From the NCBI GenBank assembly GCA_016930075.1, contig JAFGHS010000180.1, positions 1-33,306 of the forward strand: 33,306 nucleotides of DNA, given 5' to 3'. This stretch comes from Deltaproteobacteria bacterium. GTDB taxonomy: Bacteria; Desulfobacterota; Syntrophia; Syntrophales; JAFGHS01. This document shows positions 19,764 to 28,547 of the stretch, in pieces (positions within the stretch are counted from its first letter, which is position 1; each line of letters opens with the position of its first letter). The notes beneath the pieces are model-generated. The model saw only the letters and a program-made list of their open reading frames with translations, did not search any database and was not told the origin of the DNA. The translations under genes were made by a program, and so were the position numbers.

Positions 19764-20096
19764 ATGGAAGCAAAAGCAGTCGCCAAGTATATCAGGATGT
19801 CGCCGCAAAAAGTAAGGCTGGTGGTGGATTTGATTCGCGGAAGAAATGTCGAGGATGCCCAGACGGTATTGAAGTTCACACGGAAATACGCGGCGGGCGT
19901 TGTAGAGAAGACGTTGAAATCGGCTGTCGCCAATGCCAGGCAGAATCCCAATATCGATGAAAATATCCTTTTTGTCAAAGAGGTTTATGTGGATCAGGGG
20001 CCTTCATTGAAGCGCTGGCGGGCCAGGGCGCAGGGAAGGGCCGCTGCGATAAAGAAACGAACCAGTCATGTAACCGTTGTCCTGGATGAAAGGTAA
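19764..20096 (+). CDS. rplV: 50S ribosomal protein L22 (uL22)
   Basis: Its long beta-hairpin lines the nascent-peptide tunnel and contacts macrolide antibiotics. The 110-residue product has the family features [15 protein letters not shown] (about 13-27) and the hairpin and tail region [15 protein letters not shown] near residues 80-94. No deletion in the hairpin is apparent. A 65-nt gap separates it from rpsS. That gap contains only short possible stems. Confidence 0.99.
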   Translation: MEAKAVAKYIRMSPQKVRLVVDLIRGRNVEDAQTVLKFTRKYAAGVVEKTLKSAVANARQNPNIDENILFVKEVYVDQGPSLKRWRARAQGRAAAIKKRTSHVTVVLDER

Positions 20097-20117
20097 CGAT
20101 TCAAGGAGGTAAAGAGG

Positions 20118-20768
20118 TTGGGTCAAAAAGTCAATCCGATCGGATTCAGGTTGGGTGGTATAAAGACGTGGAATTCCCTTTGGTTTTCGGAGAAGAATTA
20201 CGCGACACTGCTCCACGAAGATATCAAGGTCCGGAGATTTCTCAAGAAGAAGCTCTATCATGCCGGCATTTCCAAGATAGATATCGAGCGGGCGGCAAAC
20301 CGGGCTAAGGTGAACATCTACGCGGCCCGGCCCGGCGTTATTATCGGCAAGAAGGGTTCGGAAATTGAAAAGCTCAAAAAGGATATCGAAGAGATTACCA
20401 AAGCCGAGGTGATCATCAATATCCTGGAAGTCCGCAAACCGGAAATCGATGCGCAACTGGTGGCGGAAAATGTGGCGATGCAGCTCGAAAGGCGCATTGC
20501 ATTCCGCAGGGCCATGAAAAAGTGCGTGACATCGGCCATGAAATTCGGGGCCAAAGGCATCCGTATCAATTGCGGCGGGCGTCTCGGCGGGGCGGAAATG
20601 GCGAGATCCGAATGGTATCGGGAAGGGCGAGTGCCGTTGCACACCTTGCGCGCCGACATCAACTGGGGATTTGCCGAGGCCCACACGGCATACGGGTTGA
20701 TTGGAATTAAAGTATTGATATTCCACGGTGAAGTTCTTCCTGCGAGGAAAGAAGCAGAACGGGCATAG
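20118..20768 (+). CDS. rpsC: 30S ribosomal protein S3 (uS3)
   Basis: Forms part of the mRNA entry tunnel and its helicase activity. The 216-residue product starts [13 protein letters not shown], has a KH domain with the IIGKKGSEI GxxG loop, and a C-terminal domain with [20 protein letters not shown]. The start is TTG at 20118, fixed by AAGGAGGT (20103-20110) seven bases upstream; no ATG matches the family N-terminus. Confidence 0.98.
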   Translation: MGQKVNPIGFRLGGIKTWNSLWFSEKNYATLLHEDIKVRRFLKKKLYHAGISKIDIERAANRAKVNIYAARPGVIIGKKGSEIEKLKKDIEEITKAEVIINILEVRKPEIDAQLVAENVAMQLERRIAFRRAMKKCVTSAMKFGAKGIRINCGGRLGGAEMARSEWYREGRVPLHTLRADINWGFAEAHTAYGLIGIKVLIFHGEVLPARKEAERA

Positions 20769-20816
20769 TGCTTCTGATGCGGACGGTTTCAATGTTTGCA
20801 AACGAACAGTGAATGC

Positions 20817-20832
20817 ATAATGAGTTCATTAT
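20817..20832. repeat. operator-like palindrome in the rpsC-rplP spacer
   Basis: ATAATGA (20817-20823) and TCATTAT (20826-20832) are perfect 7-base inverted arms around a central GT. The 89-nt gap is long for this tightly packed operon. A CATAAT at 20816-20821 could be a -10 element, but the best -35 match (TTTGCA, 20795-20800) gives only a 15-nt spacer. The function is unknown. Confidence 0.3.
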
Positions 20833-20857
20833 AAATGGTTGAGGGGTTTTTAAAGTT

Positions 20858-21280
20858 ATGTTGATGCCTAAAAGGGTTAAGTATAGAAAGCTGCATCGGG
20901 GACGCATGAGCGGTAAGCCTTCGAAAGGCTGTTACATCGCCTTCGGCGAATACGGTCTTCAGGCCACCGAGTGCGGATGGGTGACGGCCAGACAGATCGA
21001 GGCAGCCCGTATTGCCATGACGCGCCATGTGAAGCGCGGCGGCAAGATATGGATCAGGGTATTTCCCCAGAAGTCAGTGACCAAGAAGCCGGCGGAAACC
21101 CGTATGGGAAAAGGGAAGGGCGCTCCTGAAGAATGGGTGGCCGTTGTGAAGCCCGGCCACATCCTCTACGAAATGGAGGGCGTTACAAAAGAGGTTGCCC
21201 GCGAGGCTTTAAGGCTGGCGTCGCATAAGCTTGCCATATCCACCAAGTTTCTTGCGAGGGAGATGTCCGATGAAAATTAA
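20858..21280 (+). CDS. rplP: 50S ribosomal protein L16 (uL16)
   Basis: Positions A-site tRNA near the peptidyl-transferase centre. The 140-residue product starts [16 protein letters not shown], standard for the family. It contains the central basic stretch [18 protein letters not shown] and [21 protein letters not shown] 20858 gives the expected MLxPKR start; the second Met (20864) would drop the conserved first residues. The 3' end overlaps rpmC by 11 nt. Confidence 0.99.
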   Translation: MLMPKRVKYRKLHRGRMSGKPSKGCYIAFGEYGLQATECGWVTARQIEAARIAMTRHVKRGGKIWIRVFPQKSVTKKPAETRMGKGKGAPEEWVAVVKPGHILYEMEGVTKEVAREALRLASHKLAISTKFLAREMSDEN

Positions 21281-21461
21281 AGAAATAGTCGAACTCAGCA
21301 CGGATGAATTGCATCGGAAAAATACGGAGCTTATGGAAGAGTTGTTCAATTTACACATACGCCATACGTCCGGTCAATTAGAATCTCCTGCCATGATGGG
21401 AAATGTGAAGAAAGATATTGCGCGCATTAAAACGGTATTGAGGCAAAGGGGGGTTCAATAA
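21270..21461 (+). CDS. rpmC: 50S ribosomal protein L29 (uL29)
   Basis: Small two-helix protein at the tunnel exit near L23. The 63-residue product starts [14 protein letters not shown] and has the conserved [14 protein letters not shown] segment. I chose ATG 21270, which lies inside the end of rplP (overlap 21270-21280). GAGGGA (21257-21262) is placed seven bases upstream. A longer in-frame start would overlap rplP further and give a foreign N-terminus. Confidence 0.97.
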   Translation: MKIKEIVELSTDELHRKNTELMEELFNLHIRHTSGQLESPAMMGNVKKDIARIKTVLRQRGVQ

Positions 21462-21462
21462 C

Positions 21463-21726
21463 ATGAACATGCAGGAACGGGGCAACAATAGAGTTGTAAA
21501 CGGAATCGTTGTCAGCAATAAAATGGACAAAACAGTCGTCGTCCGCTCGGAAAGACTGGTTCGCCATGCAATTTTTCATAAATACACAAGAAGACATATG
21601 AAGTATAAGGCCCATGATGAAGAGAACGCTTGCAACATCGGAGACCGGGTCCTCATTGTTGAGTCAAGACCGCTCAGTCGGGATAAGCGATGGAGAGTGC
21701 GAACAATTCTGGAGAAAGCTAAGTAA
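21463..21726 (+). CDS. rpsQ: 30S ribosomal protein S17 (uS17)
   Basis: Primary 16S rRNA-binding protein with an OB fold. The 87-residue product contains [14 protein letters not shown] and [20 protein letters not shown], both family hallmarks. ATG 21463 follows AAAGGGGGG, one base after rpmC ends. An alternative ATG two codons later is possible. This closes the S10 group. Confidence 0.98.
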   Translation: MNMQERGNNRVVNGIVVSNKMDKTVVVRSERLVRHAIFHKYTRRHMKYKAHDEENACNIGDRVLIVESRPLSRDKRWRVRTILEKAK

Positions 21727-21767
21727 ATTGCGGGGCTTAAGACAAGCCGGACGATGAGGATATTGTT

Positions 21768-22136
21768 ATGATTCAGATGCAAACCATTTTAAACGTAGCG
21801 GATAATTCAGGGGCCAAACGGGTCGCCTGTATTAAGGTTCTGGGCGGCTCAAAAAGAAGGTATGCCAGCGTTGGCGATGTTATTGTGGTTGCCGTAAAAG
21901 AGGCGCTTCCCAATTCAAAGGTAAAAAAGGGCGACGTGACGAAGGCCGTTATCGTAAGAACGGTAAAAGAAGTGAGAAGGCCGGACGGTTCTTATCTTAA
22001 ATTTGATGATAATTCGGCTGTTTTGATCACCAATCAGCTGGAGCCTGTGGGAACGCGCATTTTCGGGCCTGTGGCGCGGGAGCTGCGCGCCAAGCAGTTT
22101 ATGAAAATCATATCCCTGGCGCCCGAAGTATTGTAG
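21768..22136 (+). CDS. rplN: 50S ribosomal protein L14 (uL14)
   Basis: Bridges the subunits next to L19. The 122-residue product starts [18 protein letters not shown] and has [13 protein letters not shown] near the C-terminus, both invariant-like family segments. ATG 21768 follows GAGGAT with good spacing. It begins the spc group 41 nt after rpsQ, with no terminator between, so transcription probably continues through. Confidence 0.99.
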   Translation: MIQMQTILNVADNSGAKRVACIKVLGGSKRRYASVGDVIVVAVKEALPNSKVKKGDVTKAVIVRTVKEVRRPDGSYLKFDDNSAVLITNQLEPVGTRIFGPVARELRAKQFMKIISLAPEVL

Positions 22137-22201
22137 CGCCGCAATCAACAAACTAAAGAGCAGCAAATCGAGGACGAAAGGCAATAAGTCGAGGAGAAAA
22201 G

Positions 22202-22522
22202 ATGCAGGCAAAGCGATTGAAGAAGGGTGACACGGTAAAGGTCATCTCCGGCAGGGAAAAGGGGAAAACCGGCAAGATCCTGAAGATCGACAGTGATAAA
22301 CATAAGGTGTTTGTGGAAAAATTAAATATCGTCAAGAAACATCAGAAACCTGATGCAAAAGGTAAAGGCGGTATTGTTGAGAAAGAGGGCGCCATTGATA
22401 TTTCCAATGTCCTTTATCTCTGCAACAAGTGTGAGGCCGGGGTCAAGATCGGATTTAAAATGCTTGACGACGGGAAAAAAGTGCGGGTCTGTAAACAGTG
22501 TCATGAACTGTTGGATGCATAG
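22202..22522 (+). CDS. rplX: 50S ribosomal protein L24 (uL24), with Cys4 motif
   Basis: Assembly-initiator protein with an N-terminal KOW fold (KKGDTVKVISGREKGKTG, about 7-24). The 106-residue product also carries two CxxC pairs (C74/C77 and C97/C100), a likely zinc-binding element seen in many L24 proteins but absent from E. coli. ATG 22202 follows GAGGAG. The 65-nt gap before it shows nothing recognisable. Confidence 0.98.
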   Translation: MQAKRLKKGDTVKVISGREKGKTGKILKIDSDKHKVFVEKLNIVKKHQKPDAKGKGGIVEKEGAIDISNVLYLCNKCEAGVKIGFKMLDDGKKVRVCKQCHELLDA

Positions 22523-22531
22523 GTCGAGAAG

Positions 22532-23071
22532 ATGGCGAGATTAAAAGATTATTACGAAAAAACGGTTGTTCCTGCTCTGACGAAGGAGTTTCAATATAAA
22601 AATCCCATGGAAGTCCCGAGGATTGAAAAAATTGTCGTCAATATGGGGCTGGGAGAGGCGATTCAGAATGCAAAAATTCTTGATACTGCCGTGGAAGAAA
22701 TTACGGCGATCGTCGGTCAGAAGCCGGTCATCACAAAAGCAAAAAAATCGATTGCAACATTCAAGCTGCGCCGGGGGATGTCGATTGGTTGCCGGGTTAC
22801 TTTAAGACGGGATAAAATGTATGAATTTTTTGACCGCCTTGTCAATGTGGCTATTCCGAGGGTCCGGGATTTCCGGGGGATTCCTTCCAAATCCTTTGAC
22901 GGGAGAGGGAACTTTGCCCTCGGGTTAAAAGAGCAGATCATCTTCCCGGAAATAGACTACGATAAGATCGACAAGATAAGAGGAATGAATATTGTTATTG
23001 TTACATCCGCCAAGACGGATGACGAGGCCCGGCAGCTGCTGAGTTTAATGGGCGTGCCGTTTAGAAATTGA
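22532..23071 (+). CDS. rplE: 50S ribosomal protein L5 (uL5)
   Basis: Binds 5S rRNA and contacts P-site tRNA. The 179-residue product is the standard length. It has [15 protein letters not shown] in the N-terminal region and [22 protein letters not shown] in the second half (shown in part). It begins 9 nt after rplX. The S8-binding regulatory stem that lies before rplE in E. coli therefore has no room as a separate spacer element. Confidence 0.99.
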   Translation: MARLKDYYEKTVVPALTKEFQYKNPMEVPRIEKIVVNMGLGEAIQNAKILDTAVEEITAIVGQKPVITKAKKSIATFKLRRGMSIGCRVTLRRDKMYEFFDRLVNVAIPRVRDFRGIPSKSFDGRGNFALGLKEQIIFPEIDYDKIDKIRGMNIVIVTSAKTDDEARQLLSLMGVPFRN

Positions 23072-23116
23072 AGGATTGATGTAGAAACAATTGCGTAAAG
23101 CTCCGGAGGAATGAGA

Positions 23117-23302
23117 GTGGCTAAAAAATCTTTAATAGCTAAAGCCAACAGAAAAATGAAATTTTCCGTCAGATCTTATAATCGTTGTGCCATCTGCGGG
23201 AGGCCCAGGGCCTATTACCGGAAATTCGACATGTGTCGTATTTGTTTGAGAAATTTAGCCATGAAAGGTGAAATTCCCGGTGTCATAAAATCAAGCTGGT
23301 GA
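23117..23302 (+). CDS. rpsN: 30S ribosomal protein S14, zinc-binding type Z (uS14)
   Basis: Short 61-residue C+ form of S14. It has four cysteines (C24, C27, C40, C43) in the RCAICGRP and MCRIC pairs, rather than the longer zinc-free proteobacterial form of about 100 residues. I chose GTG 23117 because GGAGGA (23104-23109) is seven bases upstream. The in-frame ATG at 23111 is only one base from that site and would add two residues. Confidence 0.97.
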   Translation: MAKKSLIAKANRKMKFSVRSYNRCAICGRPRAYYRKFDMCRICLRNLAMKGEIPGVIKSSW

Positions 23303-23325
23303 AGAAAGATTAGGAGAGTTTTTTT

Positions 23326-23727
23326 ATGGGTATGACCGATCCGATAGCGGATATGCTGACAAGAATTCGAAATGCCAACAGGGTACATTTTAAGAGCGTC
23401 GATGTATCCCTTTCGCGGATTAATTTGAATATCGCCAAGGTATTGAAAAAATCGAACTTCATAAGCGGCTATGATGTGAAGAAAAACGCAAAGACCCACG
23501 CCCTGTTGAGAATTTATCTCCGGTATCCCGATACAAAACGGACCGTCATCACGGATATTCAGAGGGTCAGCAAACCGGGCAGGAGATTATATGTCAAGAG
23601 TGAAAGAATACCGAAGGTCTTGAATGGTTATGGGATCGCTATTCTTTCCACGTCCAAGGGCATTATGACCGACAAAGAAGCCAGAGAACTCAATGTCGGC
23701 GGCGAAGTGCTCTGTAATGTTTGGTAA
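23326..23727 (+). CDS. rpsH: 30S ribosomal protein S8 (uS8)
   Basis: Central-domain assembly protein and, in E. coli, the repressor of the spc operon. The 133-residue product starts MGMTDPIADMLTRIRNA and ends with the family motif ELNVGGEVLCNVW. ATG 23326 sits seven bases after AGGAGAG (23312-23318). The second ATG (23332) is 13 bases away and less likely. No S8-binding RNA site was identified. Confidence 0.98.
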   Translation: MGMTDPIADMLTRIRNANRVHFKSVDVSLSRINLNIAKVLKKSNFISGYDVKKNAKTHALLRIYLRYPDTKRTVITDIQRVSKPGRRLYVKSERIPKVLNGYGIAILSTSKGIMTDKEARELNVGGEVLCNVW

Positions 23728-23765
23728 ATTTCCATTTATTGTCATGGGAATCGGGGGTTTCATCG

Positions 23766-24305
23766 ATGTCGAGAATTGGTAAGAAGCCGATAGAGATTCC
23801 GGCAGGCGTCAAGGTCAGTCGTGATCAATCGGAAATCAAAGTAAAGGGACCCAAAGGCGAGCTGTCGGCACAGGTGCCTGAAGGGGTTGACATAGTGATT
23901 GGCGAGGGATCCGTTACCGTCAACCGGCTGTCCGATGGCCGTAGAGATCGATCCGCTCACGGCTTGGTCAGGACGATCGTTTCCAACATGGTAACCGGCG
24001 TCAGCAACGGATTTGAGAAGGGTCTGGAAATATCGGGCGTCGGTTACAGGGCGGAACTCAGCGGCAACGTTCTGAAAATGGTGCTTGGGTATTCGAGCCC
24101 TGCGGAATATGTCATTCCTGAAGGAATAAGCGTTAAAATTGACCGGCAGGTCAACCTCGTTGTATCCGGCATCGACAAGCAGCTGGTCGGTATGGTTGCC
24201 GCCGAAATCCGGGGATTGAAGAAACCGGAACCTTACAAGGGCAAAGGGATCAAGTATGCCAATGAGCGTATCAGACGGAAGGTCGGAAAATCCGTCGGCG
24301 CATAA
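23766..24305 (+). CDS. rplF: 50S ribosomal protein L6 (uL6)
   Basis: Sits near the sarcin-ricin loop and the factor-binding site. The 179-residue product starts MSRIGKKPIEIPAGVKV and ends with the typical EPYKGKGIKYANERIRRK stretch. It consists of two repeated alpha/beta domains. ATG 23766 follows GGGGG (23753-23757). Longer in-frame starts reach into rpsH and would add an unrelated N-terminus. Confidence 0.98.
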   Translation: MSRIGKKPIEIPAGVKVSRDQSEIKVKGPKGELSAQVPEGVDIVIGEGSVTVNRLSDGRRDRSAHGLVRTIVSNMVTGVSNGFEKGLEISGVGYRAELSGNVLKMVLGYSSPAEYVIPEGISVKIDRQVNLVVSGIDKQLVGMVAAEIRGLKKPEPYKGKGIKYANERIRRKVGKSVGA

Positions 24306-24339
24306 TGGATGCATCTTCGTAATAAAGAGGTAAGATAAA

Positions 24340-24705
24340 TTGTCGACAAAAAAAATAGAAAAAGTCAGAGTGAAGCGCAAGAAAAGGGTTCGTGCAAAAG
24401 TCTCCGGCACCATGACCCGGCCGCGCCTTGCCGTTTTCCGCAGCGCGAGACATATTTATGTGCAGGCCGTGGCCGATGATGTCGGCAAGACATTAACGGA
24501 GGCCTCGACCCTGAGTCCTGATTTGAAAGACGACCTCGCTGGAAAGAAGAAGATTGATAAAGCAAAGCTGGTCGGGGCTTTGTTGTCAAAAAGGTTAAAG
24601 GCGTTGGGGATCGAAGAGGTTGTTTTTGATCGTGGCCGCTTCCTTTACCACGGACGGGTTAAATCCCTGGCTGATGCGGCGAGGGAAGGCGGATTGAAGT
24701 TTTAA
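24340..24705 (+). CDS. rplR: 50S ribosomal protein L18 (uL18)
   Basis: 5S rRNA-binding protein of the central protuberance. The 121-residue product has a very basic N-terminus, then [16 protein letters not shown], and ends [19 protein letters not shown]. All are typical. The start is TTG at 24340, placed by AAAGAGGT (24324-24331) eight bases upstream; there is no ATG or GTG at the expected position. Confidence 0.97.
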   Translation: MSTKKIEKVRVKRKKRVRAKVSGTMTRPRLAVFRSARHIYVQAVADDVGKTLTEASTLSPDLKDDLAGKKKIDKAKLVGALLSKRLKALGIEEVVFDRGRFLYHGRVKSLADAAREGGLKF

Positions 24706-24743
24706 TCACAAATGACAACATAAACACTATAAAGGATCGACCG

Positions 24744-25238
24744 TTGGATAAGAAAGACATTGGAGAAGTAGAACTGATTGACAGGGTGATAACGATTAAC
24801 CGAACGGCCAAAGTTGTCAAAGGCGGAAGAAGATTCCGTTTCAGCGCCATCGTCGTTGTCGGCGACGGCAACGGATCTGTCGGGGCCGGATTGGGGAAAG
24901 CGCACGAAGTGCCCGAAGCCATCCGAAAAGGCATGGAACAGGCCAAGAAGACGATGACCAAGGTTGCCGTCACGAATAAAACCATTCCGTATGAGGTCAT
25001 CGGGCATTACGGCGCCGGCAGGGTTCTTTTGAAGCCGGCTTCCGCAGGAACGGGCCTGATCGCCGGCGGTGCTGTCCGGGCGGTGCTTGAAGTCGCCGGT
25101 GTTCATAATGTTTTGACAAAGTGCCTCGGGTCTCATAACCCGCATAATCTTGTCAAGGCAACCATTGAAGGTCTTTGTCAACTGAAAGATCCGGCGGAAA
25201 TTGCAGCGCTCAGGGGTCAGAACGCTCCGGAGATTTAG
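24744..25238 (+). CDS. rpsE: 30S ribosomal protein S5 (uS5)
   Basis: Fidelity and mRNA-entry protein. The 164-residue product has the N-terminal double-stranded-RNA-binding-like domain with [19 protein letters not shown], the target region of spectinomycin resistance, here unbroken. It also has the C-terminal [16 protein letters not shown] segment. The start is TTG at 24744 with AAAGGA seven bases upstream. Confidence 0.98.
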   Translation: MDKKDIGEVELIDRVITINRTAKVVKGGRRFRFSAIVVVGDGNGSVGAGLGKAHEVPEAIRKGMEQAKKTMTKVAVTNKTIPYEVIGHYGAGRVLLKPASAGTGLIAGGAVRAVLEVAGVHNVLTKCLGSHNPHNLVKATIEGLCQLKDPAEIAALRGQNAPEI

Positions 25239-25262
25239 CTTTCGCATAAAGGGGACAATGTG

Positions 25263-25460
25263 GTGGGTAAGAAACTCAAAATAACGCAGACAAGAAGTTA
25301 TATCGGCAGACCGACGGTGCAGCGGAAGGTGCTTAAGGGCATGGGGCTGGGAAAAATGCACAAGAGCGTCTTCTTAAATGATACGCCCGAGATTCGCGGC
25401 ATGATCGGCAAGGTAATGCACTTGGTATCCGTGGAAGAACTGGAGGGGGACAAACAATGA
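25263..25460 (+). CDS. rpmD: 50S ribosomal protein L30 (uL30)
   Basis: Small large-subunit protein, missing from some bacterial lineages but present here between rpsE and rplO as in E. coli. The 65-residue product has [16 protein letters not shown] and [17 protein letters not shown]. Two adjacent GTG codons (25260 and 25263) are possible starts. I prefer 25263 because AAGGGG then sits eight bases away, matching other genes here. The stop overlaps rplO by 4 nt (ATGA). Confidence 0.93.
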   Translation: MGKKLKITQTRSYIGRPTVQRKVLKGMGLGKMHKSVFLNDTPEIRGMIGKVMHLVSVEELEGDKQ

Positions 25461-25900
25461 ATCTGGGATCGTTAAAACCGCCGAAAGGTTCACGGAAAGA
25501 TCGCAAACGGGTTGGTCGCGGGAATGGATCAGGCCAGGGCGGCACGGCAGGAAAAGGCGCTAAGGGTCAGAACGCCCGTTCGGGCGGGAAAACGCGGCGC
25601 GGCTTTGAAGGCGGGCAGATGCCTTTGGCGAGGCGGTTGCCGAAAGTCGGCTTCCGCAATCTGTTCCGTAAGGAGATTGAAATCGTCAATCTGGGGCAGC
25701 TTAACAGGTTTCCCCAAGGCGCCGTAATTGATGCCGAGGCCATTATCGCAAAGGGGCTGGCGTCGGGAAAAGGCGACGGCATCAAAATATTGGCCAAGGG
25801 CGATATTCCTTATCCCGTATCAATAAAAATCGGTATGATCAGCAAGGGCGCCAGGGCGAAGATTGAAGCTGCCGGCGGCTCGATTATCGAGGGTGACTAG
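25457..25900 (+). CDS. rplO: 50S ribosomal protein L15 (uL15)
   Basis: Late-assembly protein. The 147-residue product starts with the glycine- and basic-rich extension typical of L15 ([20 protein letters not shown] and [13 protein letters not shown]) and ends in a globular domain. ATG 25457 overlaps the rpmD stop, and the gene ends exactly one base before the secY start codon, so all three are probably translationally coupled. Confidence 0.98.
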   Translation: MNLGSLKPPKGSRKDRKRVGRGNGSGQGGTAGKGAKGQNARSGGKTRRGFEGGQMPLARRLPKVGFRNLFRKEIEIVNLGQLNRFPQGAVIDAEAIIAKGLASGKGDGIKILAKGDIPYPVSIKIGMISKGARAKIEAAGGSIIEGD

Positions 25901-27208
25901 TTGTTAGAAGCCTTTAAAAATATCTCAAAAATTCCGGAGCTGTGGAAGCGCATTCTGATTACGTTCGGGTTGCTGGCCGTTTACCGGGTCGGTTCCCACA
26001 TTCCAACGCCGGGAATCGATGCGGCTGCTTTGGCCGCTTTTTTTGAGCAGGCCAAAGGGTCGCTTCTGGGGCTGTATGACATGTTTGTTGGCGGCGGACT
26101 GAGCAATCTGTCCGTCTTCGCCCTCGGGATTATGCCCTACATCAGCGCTTCAATTATTCTGCAGTTGCTGACGGTTGCGGTGCCCCATCTGGAGCGGCTG
26201 TCCAAGGAAGGTGAAGCCGGCAGAAGAAAAATAACCCAGTACACCCGCTATGGCACGGTTCTTTTGAGTATCGTTCAGGGATTCGGCATCGCCATCGGCT
26301 TGGAACAAATGGCGGGCCCGACGGGCGTTTCTATCGTTATTACCGCAGGATGGGGGTTTCGGTTGATGACGGTCATTACCCTCACTGCCGGTACGGCCTT
26401 TATCATGTGGCTGGGTGAGCAGATTACGGAAAAAGGCATCGGAAACGGCATATCCCTGATTATCTTTGCAGGCATCGTCTGCCGGGGACCTGAGGCCATA
26501 TTCAATACCTTCCGGCTCTTGTCGGCAGGCGAGATGGGGATTTTCTTTATTCTGGCCCTCATCATCATGATGGTTGCCGTTGTCGGAATCATTGTATTTG
26601 TGGAAAGCGGACAGCGCCGGATACCGGTCCAATATGCCAAGAGGATTGTGGGAAGAAAAGTATATGGCGGGCAGCAGACCCATCTGCCCTTGAAAGTCAA
26701 TACAGCCGGGGTTATCCCGCCGATATTTGCATCTTCGATTATTATGTTTCCGGCAACCATTGCCAATTTTATTCCCCATCCGTGGATGAAGATGGTGGCT
26801 GACGCCCTGATTCCGGGCCGATGGGCCTATGAGCTGCTTTATGTCGCCTTTATCGTATTCTTTTGTTATTTCTATACAGCCGTAACGTTCAACCCTGTCG
26901 ATGTGGCTGAAAACATGAAGAAGGGCGGCGGCTATGTTCCAGGCATCAGGCCGGGCAAGAAAACGGCGGAATATATTGATGATGTTTTGACGAAGCTGAC
27001 ATTCAGCGGCGCTATTTATGTGTCGGCCGTCTGTGTCCTGCCCAGCATCATGATCAGTTATTTTAATGTCCCTTTTTATTTTGGAGGCACGGCCCTGCTG
27101 ATTGTTGTCGGCGTTGCCCTCGATACGGCCGGGCAAATTGAGACCCATTTGCTGACCAGACAATATGAGGGATTCATGAAGAAGGGGCAAATTGCCAGAA
27201 GGCGATAA
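25901..27208 (+). CDS. secY: preprotein translocase channel subunit SecY
   Basis: Pore-forming inner-membrane subunit of the Sec translocon, working with SecE (757-960). It has 435 residues and ten predicted hydrophobic spans. Family segments include [13 protein letters not shown] (about 24-36), [15 protein letters not shown] in TM2, and the cytoplasmic [20 protein letters not shown] region. The start is TTG at 25901, immediately after the rplO stop, with GAGGGTGA inside rplO as ribosome-binding site. No adk follows; map comes next. Confidence 0.98.
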   Translation: MLEAFKNISKIPELWKRILITFGLLAVYRVGSHIPTPGIDAAALAAFFEQAKGSLLGLYDMFVGGGLSNLSVFALGIMPYISASIILQLLTVAVPHLERLSKEGEAGRRKITQYTRYGTVLLSIVQGFGIAIGLEQMAGPTGVSIVITAGWGFRLMTVITLTAGTAFIMWLGEQITEKGIGNGISLIIFAGIVCRGPEAIFNTFRLLSAGEMGIFFILALIIMMVAVVGIIVFVESGQRRIPVQYAKRIVGRKVYGGQQTHLPLKVNTAGVIPPIFASSIIMFPATIANFIPHPWMKMVADALIPGRWAYELLYVAFIVFFCYFYTAVTFNPVDVAENMKKGGGYVPGIRPGKKTAEYIDDVLTKLTFSGAIYVSAVCVLPSIMISYFNVPFYFGGTALLIVVGVALDTAGQIETHLLTRQYEGFMKKGQIARRR

Positions 27209-27242
27209 GGTTTTTGACCTTTGTTTTGGAAGGATCTTTGAT

Positions 27243-27995
27243 ATGGTCTTCCTGAGGAAGCCTGAAGAGATCGTCAAGATCAGAAAGAGCAACCGCATCG
27301 TTGCCGAGATACTGGCGGCGCTCAGGGAGAAAGTCAAGCCGGGCGTTACGACCCTCGAATTGGATCAGTTATCCGAATCGATGGCAAAAAAGCGAGGCGC
27401 CGTACCGGCATTTAAAGGCTACAGGGGGTACCCTTTCTCCTTATGCACCTCCGTTAATTCCCAGGTGGTGCACGGTATGCCGTCCGGGAAAAAACTCCGG
27501 GATGGAGATATCGTCAGTCTCGATTTTGGCGTCTGTTATGAAGGGTACTATGGTGATGCGGCCATCACCGTTCCCATAGGGGCTGTGTCGGAGAAGGCAT
27601 CGCGGCTGATGAAGATTACGGAAGCGGGCCTGTATAAAGGCATAAAGGAAGCACGGGCCGGGAACCGTCTGGGAGACATATCAGCGGCTGTTCAAGACTG
27701 TGTTGAAACGGCAGGTTTTTCCATCGTCCGGGATTTTGTGGGACATGGCATAGGAAAAAACCTTCATGAAGAGCCGCAAATCCCCAATTTCGGGATCAGA
27801 GGCCGGGGCATCGAGTTAAAAGCCGGGATGGTTTTCGCCATAGAACCTATGGTTAATGAGGGAACCTACCGTGTAAAAGTTTTAAGGGATGGTTGGACGG
27901 CCGTCACGGAAGACGGCAAATTGTCCGCCCACTTTGAACATTCCGTGGCCATAACGGAAGACGGTCCGGAGATTTTGAGCGTCGTTCAGAATTAA
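27243..27995 (+). CDS. map: type I methionine aminopeptidase
   Basis: Removes the initiator methionine from new proteins, using two divalent metal ions in the cytosol. The 250-residue product retains all five expected ligands: D94, D105, H168, E201 and E232. Catalytic-pocket H77 (in VVHGMPSG) is also present. I chose ATG 27243 because GGAAGGA (27228-27234) lies eight bases upstream. A longer in-frame ORF from 27192 overlaps secY. It sits directly between secY and infA. Confidence 0.98.
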   Translation: MVFLRKPEEIVKIRKSNRIVAEILAALREKVKPGVTTLELDQLSESMAKKRGAVPAFKGYRGYPFSLCTSVNSQVVHGMPSGKKLRDGDIVSLDFGVCYEGYYGDAAITVPIGAVSEKASRLMKITEAGLYKGIKEARAGNRLGDISAAVQDCVETAGFSIVRDFVGHGIGKNLHEEPQIPNFGIRGRGIELKAGMVFAIEPMVNEGTYRVKVLRDGWTAVTEDGKLSAHFEHSVAITEDGPEILSVVQN

Positions 27996-28000
27996 AAGAC

Positions 28001-28078
28001 ATGAAGGACGGCGCCGGCAGGTTACAGGGAATCCGTAAAAAGAAGCAGTTGCGGCACAGATTAGAGGAAACGGGATAA
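28001..28078 (+). CDS. candidate 25-codon mini-ORF between map and infA
   Basis: ATG to TAA without interruption, encoding a 25-residue basic peptide (MKDGAGRLQG at the N-terminus, then KKKQLRHRL). It fills the gap between map and infA and ends six bases before the infA ATG, so it could couple infA translation. There is only a weak AAAAGA ahead of it. I recognise no family, and chance is quite possible for an ORF this short. Confidence 0.15.
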   Translation: MKDGAGRLQGIRKKKQLRHRLEETG

Positions 28079-28084
28079 GAGGCT

Positions 28085-28303
28085 ATGGCAAAAGAGGAAC
28101 CGATATCTGTAGAGGGTCGTGTTGTAGAGCCGTTACCGAACGCCATGTTTCGTGTCGAGCTGGACAATGGGCACCGGGTCTTGGCGCATATATCCGGGAA
28201 GATGCGGATGCATTTCATTAAGATATTGCCCGGCGACAAGGTGACGGTTGAACTGTCGCCGTACGATCTGACCCGCGGCAGGATTATATACAGAACGAAA
28301 TAA
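28085..28303 (+). CDS. infA: translation initiation factor IF-1
   Basis: OB-fold protein that occupies the A site during initiation. The 72-residue product is standard in length. It has [20 protein letters not shown], the [19 protein letters not shown] core and the ending [14 protein letters not shown] 28085 has AAGAGG unusually close upstream. The map-infA-rpmJ order is common in bacteria outside the gammaproteobacteria. Confidence 0.98.
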   Translation: MAKEEPISVEGRVVEPLPNAMFRVELDNGHRVLAHISGKMRMHFIKILPGDKVTVELSPYDLTRGRIIYRTK

Positions 28304-28322
28304 TGAATAAGTCCTTCGGAGG

Positions 28323-28400
28323 ATGAAAATCATCATGGCGGCGGTATGGATCGCAATAAGGGATCGATGCCGGCTTCCAGCAGACATAAGGAGTAAATAA
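28323..28400 (+). CDS. candidate 25-codon mini-ORF between infA and rpmJ
   Basis: ATG to TAA, 25 residues ([15 protein letters not shown] then a polar end). It directly follows GGAGG (28318-28322), which is too close for the first ATG; the fifth codon is another ATG 12 bases away. It ends one base before the rpmJ GTG. That arrangement could be coupling, or just an incidental ORF over the rpmJ leader. No family recognised. Confidence 0.12.
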   Translation: MKIIMAAVWIAIRDRCRLPADIRSK

Positions 28401-28401
28401 C

Positions 28402-28515
28402 GTGAAAGTTCGGTCGTCAGTAAAAAAAATATGCGATAAGTGCAAGGTCATCAAAAGGCGCGGCGTTTTAAGGGTGATTTGTGAGAATCCCAAGCACAAG
28501 CAGCGACAGGGATAA
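28402..28515 (+). CDS. rpmJ: 50S ribosomal protein L36 (bL36), zinc-binding form
   Basis: The 37-residue smallest ribosomal protein, read directly from the sequence. It is the C+ form: C11, C14, C27 and H32 make the zinc site (CDKC, then ICENPKH). The start is GTG at 28402, set by AAGGAG (28388-28393) eight bases upstream. It lies between infA and rpsM, a classical position. Confidence 0.95.
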   Translation: MKVRSSVKKICDKCKVIKRRGVLRVICENPKHKQRQG

Positions 28516-28547
28516 GAGCGTATCAGCGGGATAAAGGAGGTTGTCAG

